A stretch of DNA of 64,000 nt from Flavobacteriales bacterium (GCA_016704485.1 JADJAA010000002.1:1178001-1242000); one strand, 5' to 3'; shown: positions 16,177-25,645, counted from the stretch's first letter. Notes: generated from the letters alone by a model not told the origin. Numbers and translations are program-made.

Positions 16177-17589
16177 ATGAACAGAAGGCTCCAAGTTGCG
16201 AAGTACGTATTGACCGATCTCATCGGTTCGGGCTTGGCATGGACGCTCTTCTTCGTGTATCGAAAAATGTATCTGGAGCCGGTCCAGATCGCATACTCAG
16301 AGATCACTTTTGACGAGAACTATTTCAAGGGACTTATACTGATCCCCTTATTCTGGTTCGGGTTGTATACGGTGGTGGGAGGCTACAGGGAGATCTTCCG
16401 GAGATTCAGGACCAAAGAACTTGGTCAGACCCTATTGATCAGTTTCATCGGCGTTACCGTGATCTTCTTCGTTCTGTTGTTGGATGATGATGTTGCCGGT
16501 TACAAACTCTATTACAGATCGTTCCTTGCCTTGTTCCTGCTCCACTTCACGTTTACCTTCATTCCGCGTTTCCTACTCACCAGTTCAACGGTAAGTAAAG
16601 TACACCGAAGAGAGATCGCCTTCAATACCATACTGATCGGTGGCAATGAAAGGGCCATGGCGATCTATGATGAGATCGAGGGCCTGCCGAAGTCACCGGG
16701 CAACAAATTCGTTGGATTCGTGAACGTGAATGGAGGAGACCAATTATTAGCCGAAGTAGGTCTACCACGCTTAGGCAAATGGAACGAGTTGCGCACAGTG
16801 ATCGATCAGCACGCGGTTGAGGAGGCCATTATTGCAGTGGACAGCGGGGAACACGCGCACATCAGCAAGATCATGAATGAGCTGGATGGGACCCATATAC
16901 GGATCAAGGTTATTCCGGATATGTATGACATTCTCTCCGGATCGGTCAAGATGACAAGCATATTCGGGGCACCGCTCATTGAGGTGAATCCTGAGATCAT
17001 GCCGGCATGGCAATTCTCGCTGAAACGGAGTATTGATATCGCCGCCAGCGCCATAGCAATGGTAGTTCTATCACCGGTCTATCTGATCATCGGAATTACC
17101 GTATGGAGCACTTCACGTGGCCCCATGTTCTTCAGTCAGGAGCGGATCGGAAAATATGGTCGCCCATTCAAGATCATCAAGTTCCGGAGCATGATCAGCA
17201 ATGCCGAGGAGAACGGCCCACAGCTCAGCAGTGTCACTGATCCACGCATTACTCCCTTCGGCCGATGGATGCGGAAGACCCGAATGGATGAACTGCCACA
17301 ATTCTGGAACGTTCTGAAAGGAGACATGAGCCTTGTAGGCCCGCGCCCTGAGCGGCAACATTTCATCGATGCGATCACGGAACAAGCGCCGCATTACAAG
17401 CATTTGCACAAAGTGCGTCCGGGAATAACCAGCTGGGGACAGGTCAAGTTCGGTTACGCCGAGAATGTGGACCAAATGGTCCGCCGCTTGAAGTATGATA
17501 TTCTCTATATCGAGAACATGAGCTTGGCGGTTGATCTTAAGATCATTGCCTATACGGTGCTCATTGTGTTGAAAGGTGACGGCAAGTAG
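16177..17589 (+). CDS. polyprenyl glycosylphosphotransferase (WbaP/WcaJ family)
   Basis: This 470-residue membrane enzyme transfers a sugar phosphate from a nucleotide sugar to undecaprenyl phosphate, starting an exopolysaccharide or O-unit. The N-terminal half has several membrane helices (about residues 10-130) and a Rossmann-like domain beginning NTILIGGNERAM. The C-terminal bacterial sugar transferase domain starts with SLKRSIDIAAS and has FFSQERIGKYGRPFKIIKFRSM, RMDELPQFWNVLKGDMSLVGPRPE and the VRPGITSWGQV ending. All catalytic-region motifs are present. It follows a lipoprotein gene and probably belongs with the Gfo/Idh enzyme. Confidence 0.94.
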   Translation: MNRRLQVAKYVLTDLIGSGLAWTLFFVYRKMYLEPVQIAYSEITFDENYFKGLILIPLFWFGLYTVVGGYREIFRRFRTKELGQTLLISFIGVTVIFFVLLLDDDVAGYKLYYRSFLALFLLHFTFTFIPRFLLTSSTVSKVHRREIAFNTILIGGNERAMAIYDEIEGLPKSPGNKFVGFVNVNGGDQLLAEVGLPRLGKWNELRTVIDQHAVEEAIIAVDSGEHAHISKIMNELDGTHIRIKVIPDMYDILSGSVKMTSIFGAPLIEVNPEIMPAWQFSLKRSIDIAASAIAMVVLSPVYLIIGITVWSTSRGPMFFSQERIGKYGRPFKIIKFRSMISNAEENGPQLSSVTDPRITPFGRWMRKTRMDELPQFWNVLKGDMSLVGPRPERQHFIDAITEQAPHYKHLHKVRPGITSWGQVKFGYAENVDQMVRRLKYDILYIENMSLAVDLKIIAYTVLIVLKGDGK

Positions 17590-17620
17590 TTGTTGGTCGA
17601 TCGAATGACCCAACGATCCC

Positions 17621-17628
17621 TACTTTAG
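17621..17628 (+). promoter_or_regulatory. possible -7 box before the 3-hydroxyacyl-CoA dehydrogenase gene
   Basis: TACTTTAG, a one-mismatch fit to TAnnTTTG, 21 bases before the ATG at 17650, in the 60-base gap after the sugar transferase gene. Confidence 0.35.
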
Positions 17629-17649
17629 CGGCACAACCAACTTCCATCT

Positions 17650-18534
17650 ATGAACATTTCAGTTATCGGTGCCGGCCAAATGGGCAATGGCATAGCACAT
17701 GTTTTCGCACAGAACGGCCATTCAGTAGTACTTATTGATGTTGCACAAGCGGCATTGGACAAGGCCTTGGTCACCGTACGCAAGAATCTGGATCGCCAAT
17801 TAGCCAAAGGCAGTTTAACGGAAGATGCGAAGGCTGCCACCCTGAAGAACATCACGACATCAATTGACCTTGCCAAAGGCGTGTCAAAAGCGGAACTTGT
17901 CGTCGAAGCCGCAACCGAGAATGTGGAATTGAAGCTGAGGATCTTCAAGGACATGGACGCCCATGCTCCAGAGGGTTGTATACTCGCCACCAATACCAGC
18001 TCCATCAGTATTACACGCATCGCTGCAGTAACCAAAAGGCCACAGCATGTGATCGGTATGCACTTCATGAATCCAGTACCGGTAATGAAATTGGTCGAAG
18101 TAATAAAAGGCTACGATACCACCGCAGCAGTAACCACCACGGTCCTGGAGCTGAGCAAAGCGATCGGCAAAGTTCCGGTAGCGGTAAATGACCAACCTGG
18201 TTTCGTCGCGAACCGCATCCTAATGCCGATGATCAATGAGGCGATAGAAACATTGTTCCAAGGTATTGGTGGTGTCGCGGAGATCGATACGGTCATGAAA
18301 CTGGGTATGGCCCACCCCATGGGTCCGTTACAACTTGCTGATTTCATTGGTCTTGATACATGCTTGGCCATTTTACGCGTACTGCACGATGGCTTCGGGA
18401 ACCCGAAATATGCGCCGTGCCCGTTACTCGTTCAGATGGTGACCGCAGGAAAATTGGGAGTCAAGAGCGGTGAAGGCTTCTACGCATACACCCCAGGAAG
18501 CAAGGAAAGTGTAGTTGCTCCGGCATTCAGCTGA
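17650..18534 (+). CDS. 3-hydroxyacyl-CoA (3-hydroxybutyryl-CoA) dehydrogenase
   Basis: A 294-residue NAD-dependent dehydrogenase that interconverts 3-hydroxyacyl-CoA and 3-oxoacyl-CoA in fatty acid or butyrate metabolism. The Rossmann motif VIGAGQMGNGIAHVFAQNGH opens the protein, ATNTSSISITRIA and HFMNPVPVMKLVEVI contain the catalytic His region, and QPGFVANRILMPMINEA with AHPMGPLQLADFIGLD marks the C-terminal helical domain. Length is typical of stand-alone Hbd/PaaH enzymes, not of the large FadB fusion. A GNAT gene follows within 12 bases. Confidence 0.95.
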   Translation: MNISVIGAGQMGNGIAHVFAQNGHSVVLIDVAQAALDKALVTVRKNLDRQLAKGSLTEDAKAATLKNITTSIDLAKGVSKAELVVEAATENVELKLRIFKDMDAHAPEGCILATNTSSISITRIAAVTKRPQHVIGMHFMNPVPVMKLVEVIKGYDTTAAVTTTVLELSKAIGKVPVAVNDQPGFVANRILMPMINEAIETLFQGIGGVAEIDTVMKLGMAHPMGPLQLADFIGLDTCLAILRVLHDGFGNPKYAPCPLLVQMVTAGKLGVKSGEGFYAYTPGSKESVVAPAFS

Positions 18535-18546
18535 TCGTTGGACGCG

Positions 18547-19068
18547 ATGTCCGCCGATGATCCATTACGACGAATTCGCATATGTACCCAACGTGATATT
18601 AGCGTCATTCGGCACATTGCGGTGGTCACATGGCCAGTTGCCTACGCGAAGATCCTATCGAAGGGTCAGTTGCACTATATGTTGGATCTGATGTACAGTG
18701 AGCGCGTGTTGCAACTTCAATTCGAGCAAGGTCAACAATTCTTACTATCCGAAGAAGGCGCACGACCTCTCGGATTCGCTAGTGTTGAACATAATTACAA
18801 GGGCACCAGAAAAACCAGGTTGCACAAACTTTACGTGCTACCCGAAACCCAAGGCACTGGCGTGGGAAAGCAGTTATTGGATGCAGTGATCCGATCAGCC
18901 GAGATCGCCAGTGATGAACGAATTGAACTGAATGTGAACAAATTCAATACGGCCAAGGAATTTTACCTTCGTTCAGGCTTTACCATAGTGCGTGACGAGG
19001 TGTTGGATATAGGAGAAGGCTTCGTGATGGATGATCATGTAATGGAACTCCAATTGAACACGGTATAA
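18547..19068 (+). CDS. GNAT family N-acetyltransferase
   Basis: A 173-residue acetyl-CoA-dependent acetyltransferase. The acetyl-CoA binding motif appears as LYVLPETQGTGVGKQLLDAVI near residue 100, followed by LNVNKFNTAKEFYLRSGFTIVRDE, typical of GNAT proteins acting on small molecules or protein amines. ATG at 18547 is used; an in-frame TTG nine bases earlier is less likely. It is packed between the dehydrogenase and the DUF4126 gene. Substrate unknown. Confidence 0.88.
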   Translation: MSADDPLRRIRICTQRDISVIRHIAVVTWPVAYAKILSKGQLHYMLDLMYSERVLQLQFEQGQQFLLSEEGARPLGFASVEHNYKGTRKTRLHKLYVLPETQGTGVGKQLLDAVIRSAEIASDERIELNVNKFNTAKEFYLRSGFTIVRDEVLDIGEGFVMDDHVMELQLNTV

Positions 19069-19078
19069 CGAGCAACCA

Positions 19079-19672
19079 ATGGATCTATATGGAACCGAAG
19101 TATTCTCAATAATGCTCGGCATTGGTTTGGCCGCAGCTTGTGGACTGCGCGTTTTCCTACCCTTGTTAGTTGCGAGCTTGTTCTCTCATTTCAACATTGC
19201 AGGAATTGGACTGAATGAAAGTTTCGCATGGATGGGTAGTTGGCCAGCGATGATCGCATTCGGCATTGCAACCTGCGTTGAGCTTCTCTCCTATTACATT
19301 CCCTTTGTTGATCACGCATTGGACGTGATCGCCGTTCCCTTGAGCAGCATAGCAGGAACTCTGGTAGCCATGAGCGCGTTCATGGATATGCCATCGCTTT
19401 TTTCCTGTGGCTTAGCGCTCATTGCAGGCGGGGGAATAGCCGGATTGATAAGCACCGGCACTGCAGCCACACGGGTAGCAAGCACGACCACCACGGCAGG
19501 TCTAGGAAATCATATGGTCAGTACGGCAGAGACCGTTGGTGCAATAACTCTCAGTTTGGTGGCATGGTTCATCCCTGTATTGGCGATCTTGGTCGTACTC
19601 GGTTTGATCTTTCTTTCCGTTCGCATACTATCCAAGGCTCGGAGAACAATACGTCGATCGCAAGCCCCATGA
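19079..19672 (+). CDS. DUF4126 domain-containing membrane protein
   Basis: A 197-residue protein with about five hydrophobic segments (GIGLAAACGLRVFLPLLVAS near the N terminus, FGIATCVELLSYYIPFVDHALD, a Gly/Ala-rich middle, and a long C-terminal helix VLAILVVLGLIFLSVRIL followed by basic residues). This is the DUF4126 family, an inner-membrane protein of unknown function. Its TGA stop overlaps the ATG of the FkbM gene (ATGA), which implies coupled translation. Confidence 0.85.
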   Translation: MDLYGTEVFSIMLGIGLAAACGLRVFLPLLVASLFSHFNIAGIGLNESFAWMGSWPAMIAFGIATCVELLSYYIPFVDHALDVIAVPLSSIAGTLVAMSAFMDMPSLFSCGLALIAGGGIAGLISTGTAATRVASTTTTAGLGNHMVSTAETVGAITLSLVAWFIPVLAILVVLGLIFLSVRILSKARRTIRRSQAP

Positions 19673-20394
19673 ACATTAAGGACTACCTAGCCATTCCCAT
19701 TCGCCGTATCAAGCGGAATGTGAAGCGGAAGAAAGCGCAACGTTCGAAGGAGCTTATAGGGTTGGATGTATTCATGCGCCATACCGATGGTGTGTTGCAC
19801 GTAGGAGCCAATGAAGGGCAAGAGCGACAGATCTATCACGAACAAGGGATGAAGGTTCTATGGATCGAACCGCTACCGGATGTCTTTGAGAAACTACTTC
19901 ACAACCTTAAACAATACCCCGACCAGACCGGACTCAAATACCTGTTCACCGATGTGGATTACAAGAATTATACGTTCCATATCGCTAACAATGGCGGAGC
20001 ATCGTCCTCCATCTTCGACTTCAAGGAACATGGCGATATATGGCCGGATGTAAAAATGGAACGTACCATTGAACTAAAGAGCCGTACGCTTTCCAGTATT
20101 GTGGCCGAGCATGCAATTGATCTTGCGCAGTACCGGACGTTGGTCATGGATACACAAGGCAGCGAGTTGCTCGTATTGAAAGGAGCTGGATCAGCGTTGG
20201 ATCAGTTCCGGTACATAAAGACCGAAGTGGCGGATTTTGAGGTCTACGCGGGTTGTTGCACGTTGAATGATCTAGCCGAATACCTAGGCCAACATGGCTT
20301 TAAGGAAGTGGCCCGGAATTGTTTTGCGGAGCGTCCTGAAGGTGGGAAATGCTACGACGTGCTGTACGAGCGGCAGCACTCTGGGGCCAGCTAG
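19669..20394 (+). CDS. FkbM family methyltransferase
   Basis: A 241-residue SAM-dependent O-methyltransferase of the FkbM family, often acting on sugars or polyketides and common in surface-polysaccharide loci. Visible motifs are LHVGANEGQERQIYHEQG, VLWIEPLPDVFEKL, TLVMDTQGSELLVLKGAG and KTEVADFEVYAGCCTLNDL. The N terminus is unusually basic (RRIKRNVKRKKAQRSK), perhaps for membrane contact. Its start overlaps the DUF4126 stop. Its TAG stop shares the four bases CTAG with the convergent DUF4294 gene. Confidence 0.88.
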   Translation: MNIKDYLAIPIRRIKRNVKRKKAQRSKELIGLDVFMRHTDGVLHVGANEGQERQIYHEQGMKVLWIEPLPDVFEKLLHNLKQYPDQTGLKYLFTDVDYKNYTFHIANNGGASSSIFDFKEHGDIWPDVKMERTIELKSRTLSSIVAEHAIDLAQYRTLVMDTQGSELLVLKGAGSALDQFRYIKTEVADFEVYAGCCTLNDLAEYLGQHGFKEVARNCFAERPEGGKCYDVLYERQHSGAS

Positions 20395-21089
20395 TTCATC
20401 GATTGATCTTCCGGTTGTAACCCATGCTTACGATAAAGCCGTGCTTTGCGCCGCACCAATCGTGCCTGCGCTTTTGCAGTTCGAGGTCCACGATCGGTCA
20501 CCGCCAATTCACCTCGCTCAATACGCTGAACAATGTGTTCAACGAAGCGATCCTCCCCTTCCATATCGTAGGTGCTTTTCAGATCCTGACCGAACAGTTT
20601 CGCTAATCCTTGCCAAATGAATGCGTGGAAGTCACCACGCAGCTCTTTCACAAGATCATAGGATGTTTCACCTGTTTCACGATCGATCAACTTCAGCAAT
20701 ACACGCCCTTGTGACATGGTCAGGTCCTTCAGTTCCTCCTCGAATTCCGCACGGAGTTCGATCTCGGCTAATTTGATATAAAGCTTCTGATCTCCTTCCG
20801 AGGTGATCTGTGCCATATCAAAGGCATATTCATTCATAAGCTTACCTGTAACCTCAGCATACGGATAGACCTTGAGGACATTCCGCATGAGCTTATCGTA
20901 CTTTTCTTCTTCGCGCTTATTCTTGGGGATCCACACATCATCAACCAGAACCGGTGGTAATATGGCCTGCATCATGGTATCACCGTTCTCAACAATGCCA
21001 CGGTAAACAACCCCATCAAGCTCCTGTGCCCTGCCGAAAAGACAAACCAGCAAGGCCGAAAGCACTAATAGTGAACGCATTGGGTACAT
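20391..21089 (-). CDS. DUF4294 domain-containing secreted protein
   Basis: A 232-residue protein with a signal peptide (MRSLLVLSALLVCLFGRAQ after an in-frame MYP) and the Bacteroidota DUF4294 domain, visible as KYDKLMRNVLKVYPYAE, LKDLTMSQGRVLLKLIDRETGETSYDLVKELRG and FHAFIWQGLAKLFGQDLKSTYD. ATG at 21089 or 21080 both fit the signal peptide; the frame extends farther but adds residues that do not. It lies 63 bases behind accC. It is a widely conserved periplasmic protein of unknown function in this phylum. Confidence 0.87.
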   Translation of the reverse strand: MYPMRSLLVLSALLVCLFGRAQELDGVVYRGIVENGDTMMQAILPPVLVDDVWIPKNKREEEKYDKLMRNVLKVYPYAEVTGKLMNEYAFDMAQITSEGDQKLYIKLAEIELRAEFEEELKDLTMSQGRVLLKLIDRETGETSYDLVKELRGDFHAFIWQGLAKLFGQDLKSTYDMEGEDRFVEHIVQRIERGELAVTDRGPRTAKAQARLVRRKARLYRKHGLQPEDQSMN

Positions 21090-21152
21090 CGTAACAGATC
21101 CGAAGTATGAAGGTAAACGCAACTTCCGGACCATTATTCCAATTGTACGCAA

Positions 21153-22652
21153 CTAGCGCCGCTTAAGTTTCCACGGGTTTTGGCCGTGGGAATGCTGGCC
21201 TATTGGCAATGGCCGTTGTGTACGTTCCTGATAAATGGACGCTGCTACTAGGGCAGCCGCTGCCTGTTCTCCGGGATCCTTTCCCTCAAGGTCAGTAGGT
21301 TTGAAATGATCGCGGACGAAATGGGTATCATAATTGCCACTGCGGAAAGACTCATGCCCCATGACATAGCGGCAGAACGGCAATGTGGTCTCGATCCCGG
21401 AAATGGCATAATCATCGATCGCACGTTCCATGCGCTGGATAGCCTCCTCACGCGTAGCTCCATGGGTGATCAACTTAGCGATCATGGGGTCGTAATGGAT
21501 CGGGATCTCCATACCCTCTTCAAAGCCATCATCCACGCGCACACCTGGGCCTTGCGGAGGACGATAGGTGTTCAACCTACCAATATCAGGAAGGAAGTTG
21601 TTGGCAGGATCCTCAGCATACACGCGTACTTCGATCGCATGCCCTTGGATCTTCAGATCTTCCTGGTTGAAGGAAAGCGCTTCCCCCTGAGCGACTTTGA
21701 TCTGCTCTTTTACCAGATCCAGTCCACTGATCATCTCCGTAACGGGGTGCTCCACTTGCAGACGTGTATTCATTTCCATGAAGTAGAACTCCATACGCTC
21801 ATCCAGCAGGAACTCCACTGTACCTGCACCGGTGTAATCCACGCTTTTCGCCACATTAACTGCGGCCTCACCCATTCTTTTACGCAAAGCGGGAGTAAGT
21901 ACAGCACTTGGTGCCTCCTCGATCACTTTCTGGTGTCTTCGTTGAATGCTGCATTCCCGCTCGAATACATACACCGTATTTCCGTGCATATCCGCTAGCA
22001 CCTGCACTTCAATGTGTCGCGGACCAGCAACGTACTTCTCAATGAACACGCTACCATCGCCGAAGGCATTCACAGCTTCACTGATCGCGCGTTCTAGACC
22101 TTCCTTCAGTTCACTTTCCTTTTCCACGATGCGCATGCCCTTTCCCCCACCACCGGCAGCGGCTTTGATCAAGATGGGGAAAGTGATGGTCTTGGCCACT
22201 TTCATGGCTTCTTCCAAACTACCAACAGCGCCATCCGTACCGGGTACCAGCGGCACACCATGGCCTTTAACTGCTTCTTTAGCCGCGAGCTTATCACCCA
22301 TCACCTTCATGGCATAAGGCGTTGGGCCAACGAATATCACACCGGCTTCTTCAAGTGCTGTTGCAAAAGCTCCATTCTCGCTCAGGAACCCATAACCCGG
22401 ATGCACGGCATCCACCTTCAGATCCTTACAGACCTTGATGATCTTCTCGAAGACCAGGTAACTCTCCTTACTTGGTGCTGGACCAATGCACACCGCTTCA
22501 TCGGCGAACCGAACAAAAGGCGCATTGCGATCCGCCTCGGAATAGACCGCAACAGTGCTGATGCCCATTTCGCGAGCACTGCGCATCACGCGAAGAGCGA
22601 TCTCACCGCGGTTGGCGATCAAGAGTTTCTTAATGGATCGTTTCTTGGCCAT
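21153..22652 (-). CDS. accC: acetyl-/propionyl-CoA carboxylase, biotin carboxylase subunit
   Basis: This ATP-grasp enzyme carboxylates the biotin of a separate carrier protein using bicarbonate and ATP. The 499-residue protein has KKLLIANRGEIALRVMRSARE at the N terminus, the ATP-binding glycine loop AAAGGGGKGMRIV, ECSIQRRHQKVIEEAPS, and the catalytic MEMNTRLQVEHPVTE. A roughly 50-residue tail (AALVAASIYQERTQR) beyond the ordinary AccC core is typical of Bacteroidota three-subunit acyl-CoA carboxylases and may contact the carrier or transferase. The carrier and transferase genes are not in this window. Confidence 0.93.
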   Translation of the reverse strand: MAKKRSIKKLLIANRGEIALRVMRSAREMGISTVAVYSEADRNAPFVRFADEAVCIGPAPSKESYLVFEKIIKVCKDLKVDAVHPGYGFLSENGAFATALEEAGVIFVGPTPYAMKVMGDKLAAKEAVKGHGVPLVPGTDGAVGSLEEAMKVAKTITFPILIKAAAGGGGKGMRIVEKESELKEGLERAISEAVNAFGDGSVFIEKYVAGPRHIEVQVLADMHGNTVYVFERECSIQRRHQKVIEEAPSAVLTPALRKRMGEAAVNVAKSVDYTGAGTVEFLLDERMEFYFMEMNTRLQVEHPVTEMISGLDLVKEQIKVAQGEALSFNQEDLKIQGHAIEVRVYAEDPANNFLPDIGRLNTYRPPQGPGVRVDDGFEEGMEIPIHYDPMIAKLITHGATREEAIQRMERAIDDYAISGIETTLPFCRYVMGHESFRSGNYDTHFVRDHFKPTDLEGKDPGEQAAAALVAASIYQERTQRPLPIGQHSHGQNPWKLKRR

Positions 22653-22711
22653 AGTGATCAGAATATTAGCGGATCAGATGATCTTCTAATTGTTCGCTCG
22701 TCAGATCCCTA

Positions 22712-23902
22712 TTACGCAAGCACCTCCTTCACGCGATCCGCAGCCTCTTGCAAGGCTACCGCGCTAAGCACTTTCAGGCCGCTTTTGTCGATCAGTTCCT
22801 TTGCTTCAACAGCATTGGTTCCTTGCAAGCGTACGATGATCGGCACGTTGATATCGCCGATGTTCTTGTAAGCATCCACAACGCCTTGCGCAACACGGTC
22901 GCAACGAACGATGCCACCGAAGATGTTCACAAGAATTGCCTTTACTGTCGGATCCTTCAGGATGATCCGGAATGCTTTTTCAACACGTGCTGCGTCTGCT
23001 GTGCCACCTACATCAAGGAAATTGGCAGGTTCACCACCGCTTAGCTTGATAATATCCATGGTGGCCATAGCAAGACCTGCACCATTCACCATGCAACCCA
23101 CATTACCGTCCAGCTTCACATAATTCAATCCTGCTTCACCTGCTTCAACTTCGATCGGATCTTCTTCCGTCTTATCGCGCATTTCAACGTAATCCGGATG
23201 GCGGTAAAGTGCATTACCATCCAATCGCACTTTTGCATCAACGGCAGCGATCTTATCATCACTGGTCTTCAGTACCGGATTGATCTCGAACATGGCCGCA
23301 TCGCTACCCTCGTAAGCATTGTACAAAGCCGTTACGAATTTGGCCATCTCCTTTTTAGCCGTTCCCGTCAGGCCCAAGTTCGTAGCGATCTTGTTACATT
23401 GGAAAGGACGCAGGCCAACGCGCGGATCGATGAATTCTTTCTGGATCTTCTCCGGTGTATGTTCCGCAACCTCCTCGATATCCATGCCACCTTCCGTGCT
23501 GTACACGATCACATTGCGTGAACTGCTTCGATCCAACAACACCGACATATAGAATTCCTTGGGCTCGCTGGCACCGGGATAATACATATCCTCCGTGATC
23601 AACACTTTGTTCACCTTTTTTCCTTGTGGCGGGGTTTGCGGCGTTTTCAACATCATACCGATGATGTCATTTGCCTTTTCGCGCACTTCGTCGATGCTCT
23701 TTGCAAGTTTTACCCCACCACCTTTTCCGCGTCCACCGGCGTGGATCTGCGCTTTCACTACCCACCATTTTGTGCCCGTCTCTTGGCTCAATCGCTTGGC
23801 TTGATCAACTGCTTCATCAGCATTATAGGCCACCAGACCGCGCTGTACGCGAACGCCATATTGTGAAAGGATCTGCTTGCCTTGATACTCGTGAAGATTC
23901 AT
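22712..23902 (-). CDS. sucC: succinate--CoA ligase (ADP-forming) subunit beta
   Basis: SucC pairs with SucD to interconvert succinyl-CoA and succinate with formation of ATP (or GTP) in the citric acid cycle. The 396-residue protein starts MNLHEYQGKQILSQYGV and has the ATP-grasp features KAQIHAGGRGKGGGV, GCMVNGAGLAMATMD, FLDVGGTAD and ILVNIFGGIVRCD. The start at 23902 fits the family exactly; the 24 residues encoded upstream are not part of it. sucD is not adjacent. A TACATTCG promoter-like box is 53 bases upstream. Confidence 0.97.
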   Translation of the reverse strand: MNLHEYQGKQILSQYGVRVQRGLVAYNADEAVDQAKRLSQETGTKWWVVKAQIHAGGRGKGGGVKLAKSIDEVREKANDIIGMMLKTPQTPPQGKKVNKVLITEDMYYPGASEPKEFYMSVLLDRSSSRNVIVYSTEGGMDIEEVAEHTPEKIQKEFIDPRVGLRPFQCNKIATNLGLTGTAKKEMAKFVTALYNAYEGSDAAMFEINPVLKTSDDKIAAVDAKVRLDGNALYRHPDYVEMRDKTEEDPIEVEAGEAGLNYVKLDGNVGCMVNGAGLAMATMDIIKLSGGEPANFLDVGGTADAARVEKAFRIILKDPTVKAILVNIFGGIVRCDRVAQGVVDAYKNIGDINVPIIVRLQGTNAVEAKELIDKSGLKVLSAVALQEAADRVKEVLA

Positions 23903-23954
23903 GCGGTTCTTGCTTCTATGGTGATATGAGCGCTTCCGAATGCGGGAAGCGGTG

Positions 23955-23962
23955 CGAATGTA
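23955..23962 (-). promoter_or_regulatory. -7 box of sucC
   Basis: Read on the minus strand TACATTCG, 53 bases before the sucC ATG. Confidence 0.4.
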
Positions 23963-24095
23963 CATCCTCACCAATTTTATTTCGCGGATAGCTTTTCAAC
24001 AGGCCAACAGTGAAGTAAAGCTCGCACAGGAACTATCAGGACCAACCGAGCCATATCCATCGCCCTATGGAACCGACCAACCATTGCCTAGCTGT

Positions 24096-24103
24096 TAGCT
24101 TTG
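24096..24103 (+). promoter_or_regulatory. -7 box of the MscS-family gene
   Basis: TAGCTTTG, a full TAnnTTTG match, 9 bases before the ATG at 24113, giving a near-leaderless transcript. Confidence 0.5.
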
Positions 24104-24112
24104 CGACCTTCG

Positions 24113-25390
24113 ATGAATGTAACTATCCTCGGTTATGGTACGGTGTTCGGTAAACTGAACATGTGGTTGATCAGCAATGGCTTTTCGCCGGAGAATACGA
24201 TCTGGATCGTACCCCTGCTAGGCTCCATTATCGTTTTCATTGTAATGGCTTTGCTCTCAAAGCTGCTCAATTGGGCACTGACCTCGACATTCAAGCGTTT
24301 CAGCAAAAAGACGGTTACACATTTCGATGATCGTTTAGTAGATAACCGTGTTCCACGCTACGTTGCCCGTGTGATCCCGTTGATCCTAGCCTACAAGCTA
24401 ATAGCATTGATATTCAGCGACTTTCCTGAATTCATCCCGTTCGTTAAGCGCATAATCGCGTTTTCGTTCATCGTCCTTTTCGTACGCATTATCAGAGCCG
24501 TTCTCCATGCCGGACGCGATACACTGAGTGATAGCCCAAGTTACCGCGATAAGCCGCTGGATAGCTATGTGCAGGTGGCCATGCTGGTGCTCTATTTCGT
24601 TGCAGGGATCTTAATTTTCTCACTGCTGACAGGCCGATCGGTATTGACCTTTCTGACCGCCATGGGTGCCGCTTCCGCGGTATTGTTGTTGATCTTCAGG
24701 GATACCATCCTCGGGTTCGTGGCCAGTATTCAGATCAGTACCAACGATATGCTGCGTGTAGGGGATTGGATCACGATGCCCAAGTTCGGTGCGGATGGCG
24801 ATGTGATCGAGATCAATCTAACGACCGTGAAGGTGGCCAATTGGGACATGACGATAACGACCATTCCCACCTACGCATTGATCTCGGATAGTTTCCAGAA
24901 TTGGCGTGGCATGCAAGAGAGCGGTGGTCGACGGATCAAGCGTAGCATCCTGATCAAGATCAACAGCATCCGCTATTTGGATGAGGCCGAGATCAAGGAA
25001 CTGGAACGCATACAACTGCTAAAACCGTACATCGAAAAAATGCGCGAGGAATTGCGCGTGTACAATGCAGCTAATAATGTGGACAACAGTGTGATGGTGA
25101 ACGGGCGGAACCTCACCAACGTTGGTCTTTTCAGGAAATATGTGGACCTCTACCTGGAACATCACGATCAGATCCATAGGAACATGACGCGTATGGTAAG
25201 GCAACAACCGCCCAACGAACTTGGTTTACCCATAGAACTTTATTGTTTCACCAAGACCACGAAATGGGAGGCCTATGAGATCATCATGGCCGACATTTTC
25301 GATCATTTGTTGGCGAGCACCAAGTACTTCCATGTGGTTGTGTTCGAGAAACCCGCTGCGGATGATATGCGGAATATGGGGAAACCGTAG
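24113..25390 (+). CDS. MscS-family mechanosensitive ion channel (YbdG-like)
   Basis: A 425-residue membrane protein. Several membrane helices occupy residues 20-200, the pore-lining region is LTFLTAMGAASAVLLLIFRDTILGFVASIQI, and the cytoplasmic beta domain follows as VGDWITMPKFGADGDVIEINLTTVKVANWDMTITTIPT, the signature of MscS-type channels. The length and the long C-terminal domain resemble E. coli YbdG, a miniconductance channel that relieves osmotic stress. ATG at 24113 is chosen over an upstream TTG at 24101 because it follows the promoter box. Confidence 0.93.
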   Translation: MNVTILGYGTVFGKLNMWLISNGFSPENTIWIVPLLGSIIVFIVMALLSKLLNWALTSTFKRFSKKTVTHFDDRLVDNRVPRYVARVIPLILAYKLIALIFSDFPEFIPFVKRIIAFSFIVLFVRIIRAVLHAGRDTLSDSPSYRDKPLDSYVQVAMLVLYFVAGILIFSLLTGRSVLTFLTAMGAASAVLLLIFRDTILGFVASIQISTNDMLRVGDWITMPKFGADGDVIEINLTTVKVANWDMTITTIPTYALISDSFQNWRGMQESGGRRIKRSILIKINSIRYLDEAEIKELERIQLLKPYIEKMREELRVYNAANNVDNSVMVNGRNLTNVGLFRKYVDLYLEHHDQIHRNMTRMVRQQPPNELGLPIELYCFTKTTKWEAYEIIMADIFDHLLASTKYFHVVVFEKPAADDMRNMGKP

Positions 25391-25580
25391 GTTTAATTAG
25401 CTAATACGATCGATCTACTAATTAGTTGATGACGCGTCTTCATGGTCTTAAGAGTTGGAACGCTCATGACGCTGATGTTCATGATACAAGATGATCCTGG
25501 ATTGAGGACCCGGCGATCAGCTGAACTCACAAAGCCGGGGCGAGTTGTGCTGACACCTCTACGTCCGGGCGAGTGTTGCT

Positions 25581-25624
25581 ATTGTCTAATTTCTGATCAT
25601 CTGATTTTCTGATCCTCTGATCCG
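25581..25624. repeat. low-complexity TCTGATCATCTGAT-type repeat
   Basis: Tandem degenerate copies of TCTGAT(C/T) words in the gap before the ABC-transporter gene. Similar stretches occur near 22668-22712, 36298-36346, 45401-45416 and 50865-50885. They are intergenic and not coding. Confidence 0.55.
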
Positions 25625-25645
25625 TATTCCCTTTCCTTTGCAACC

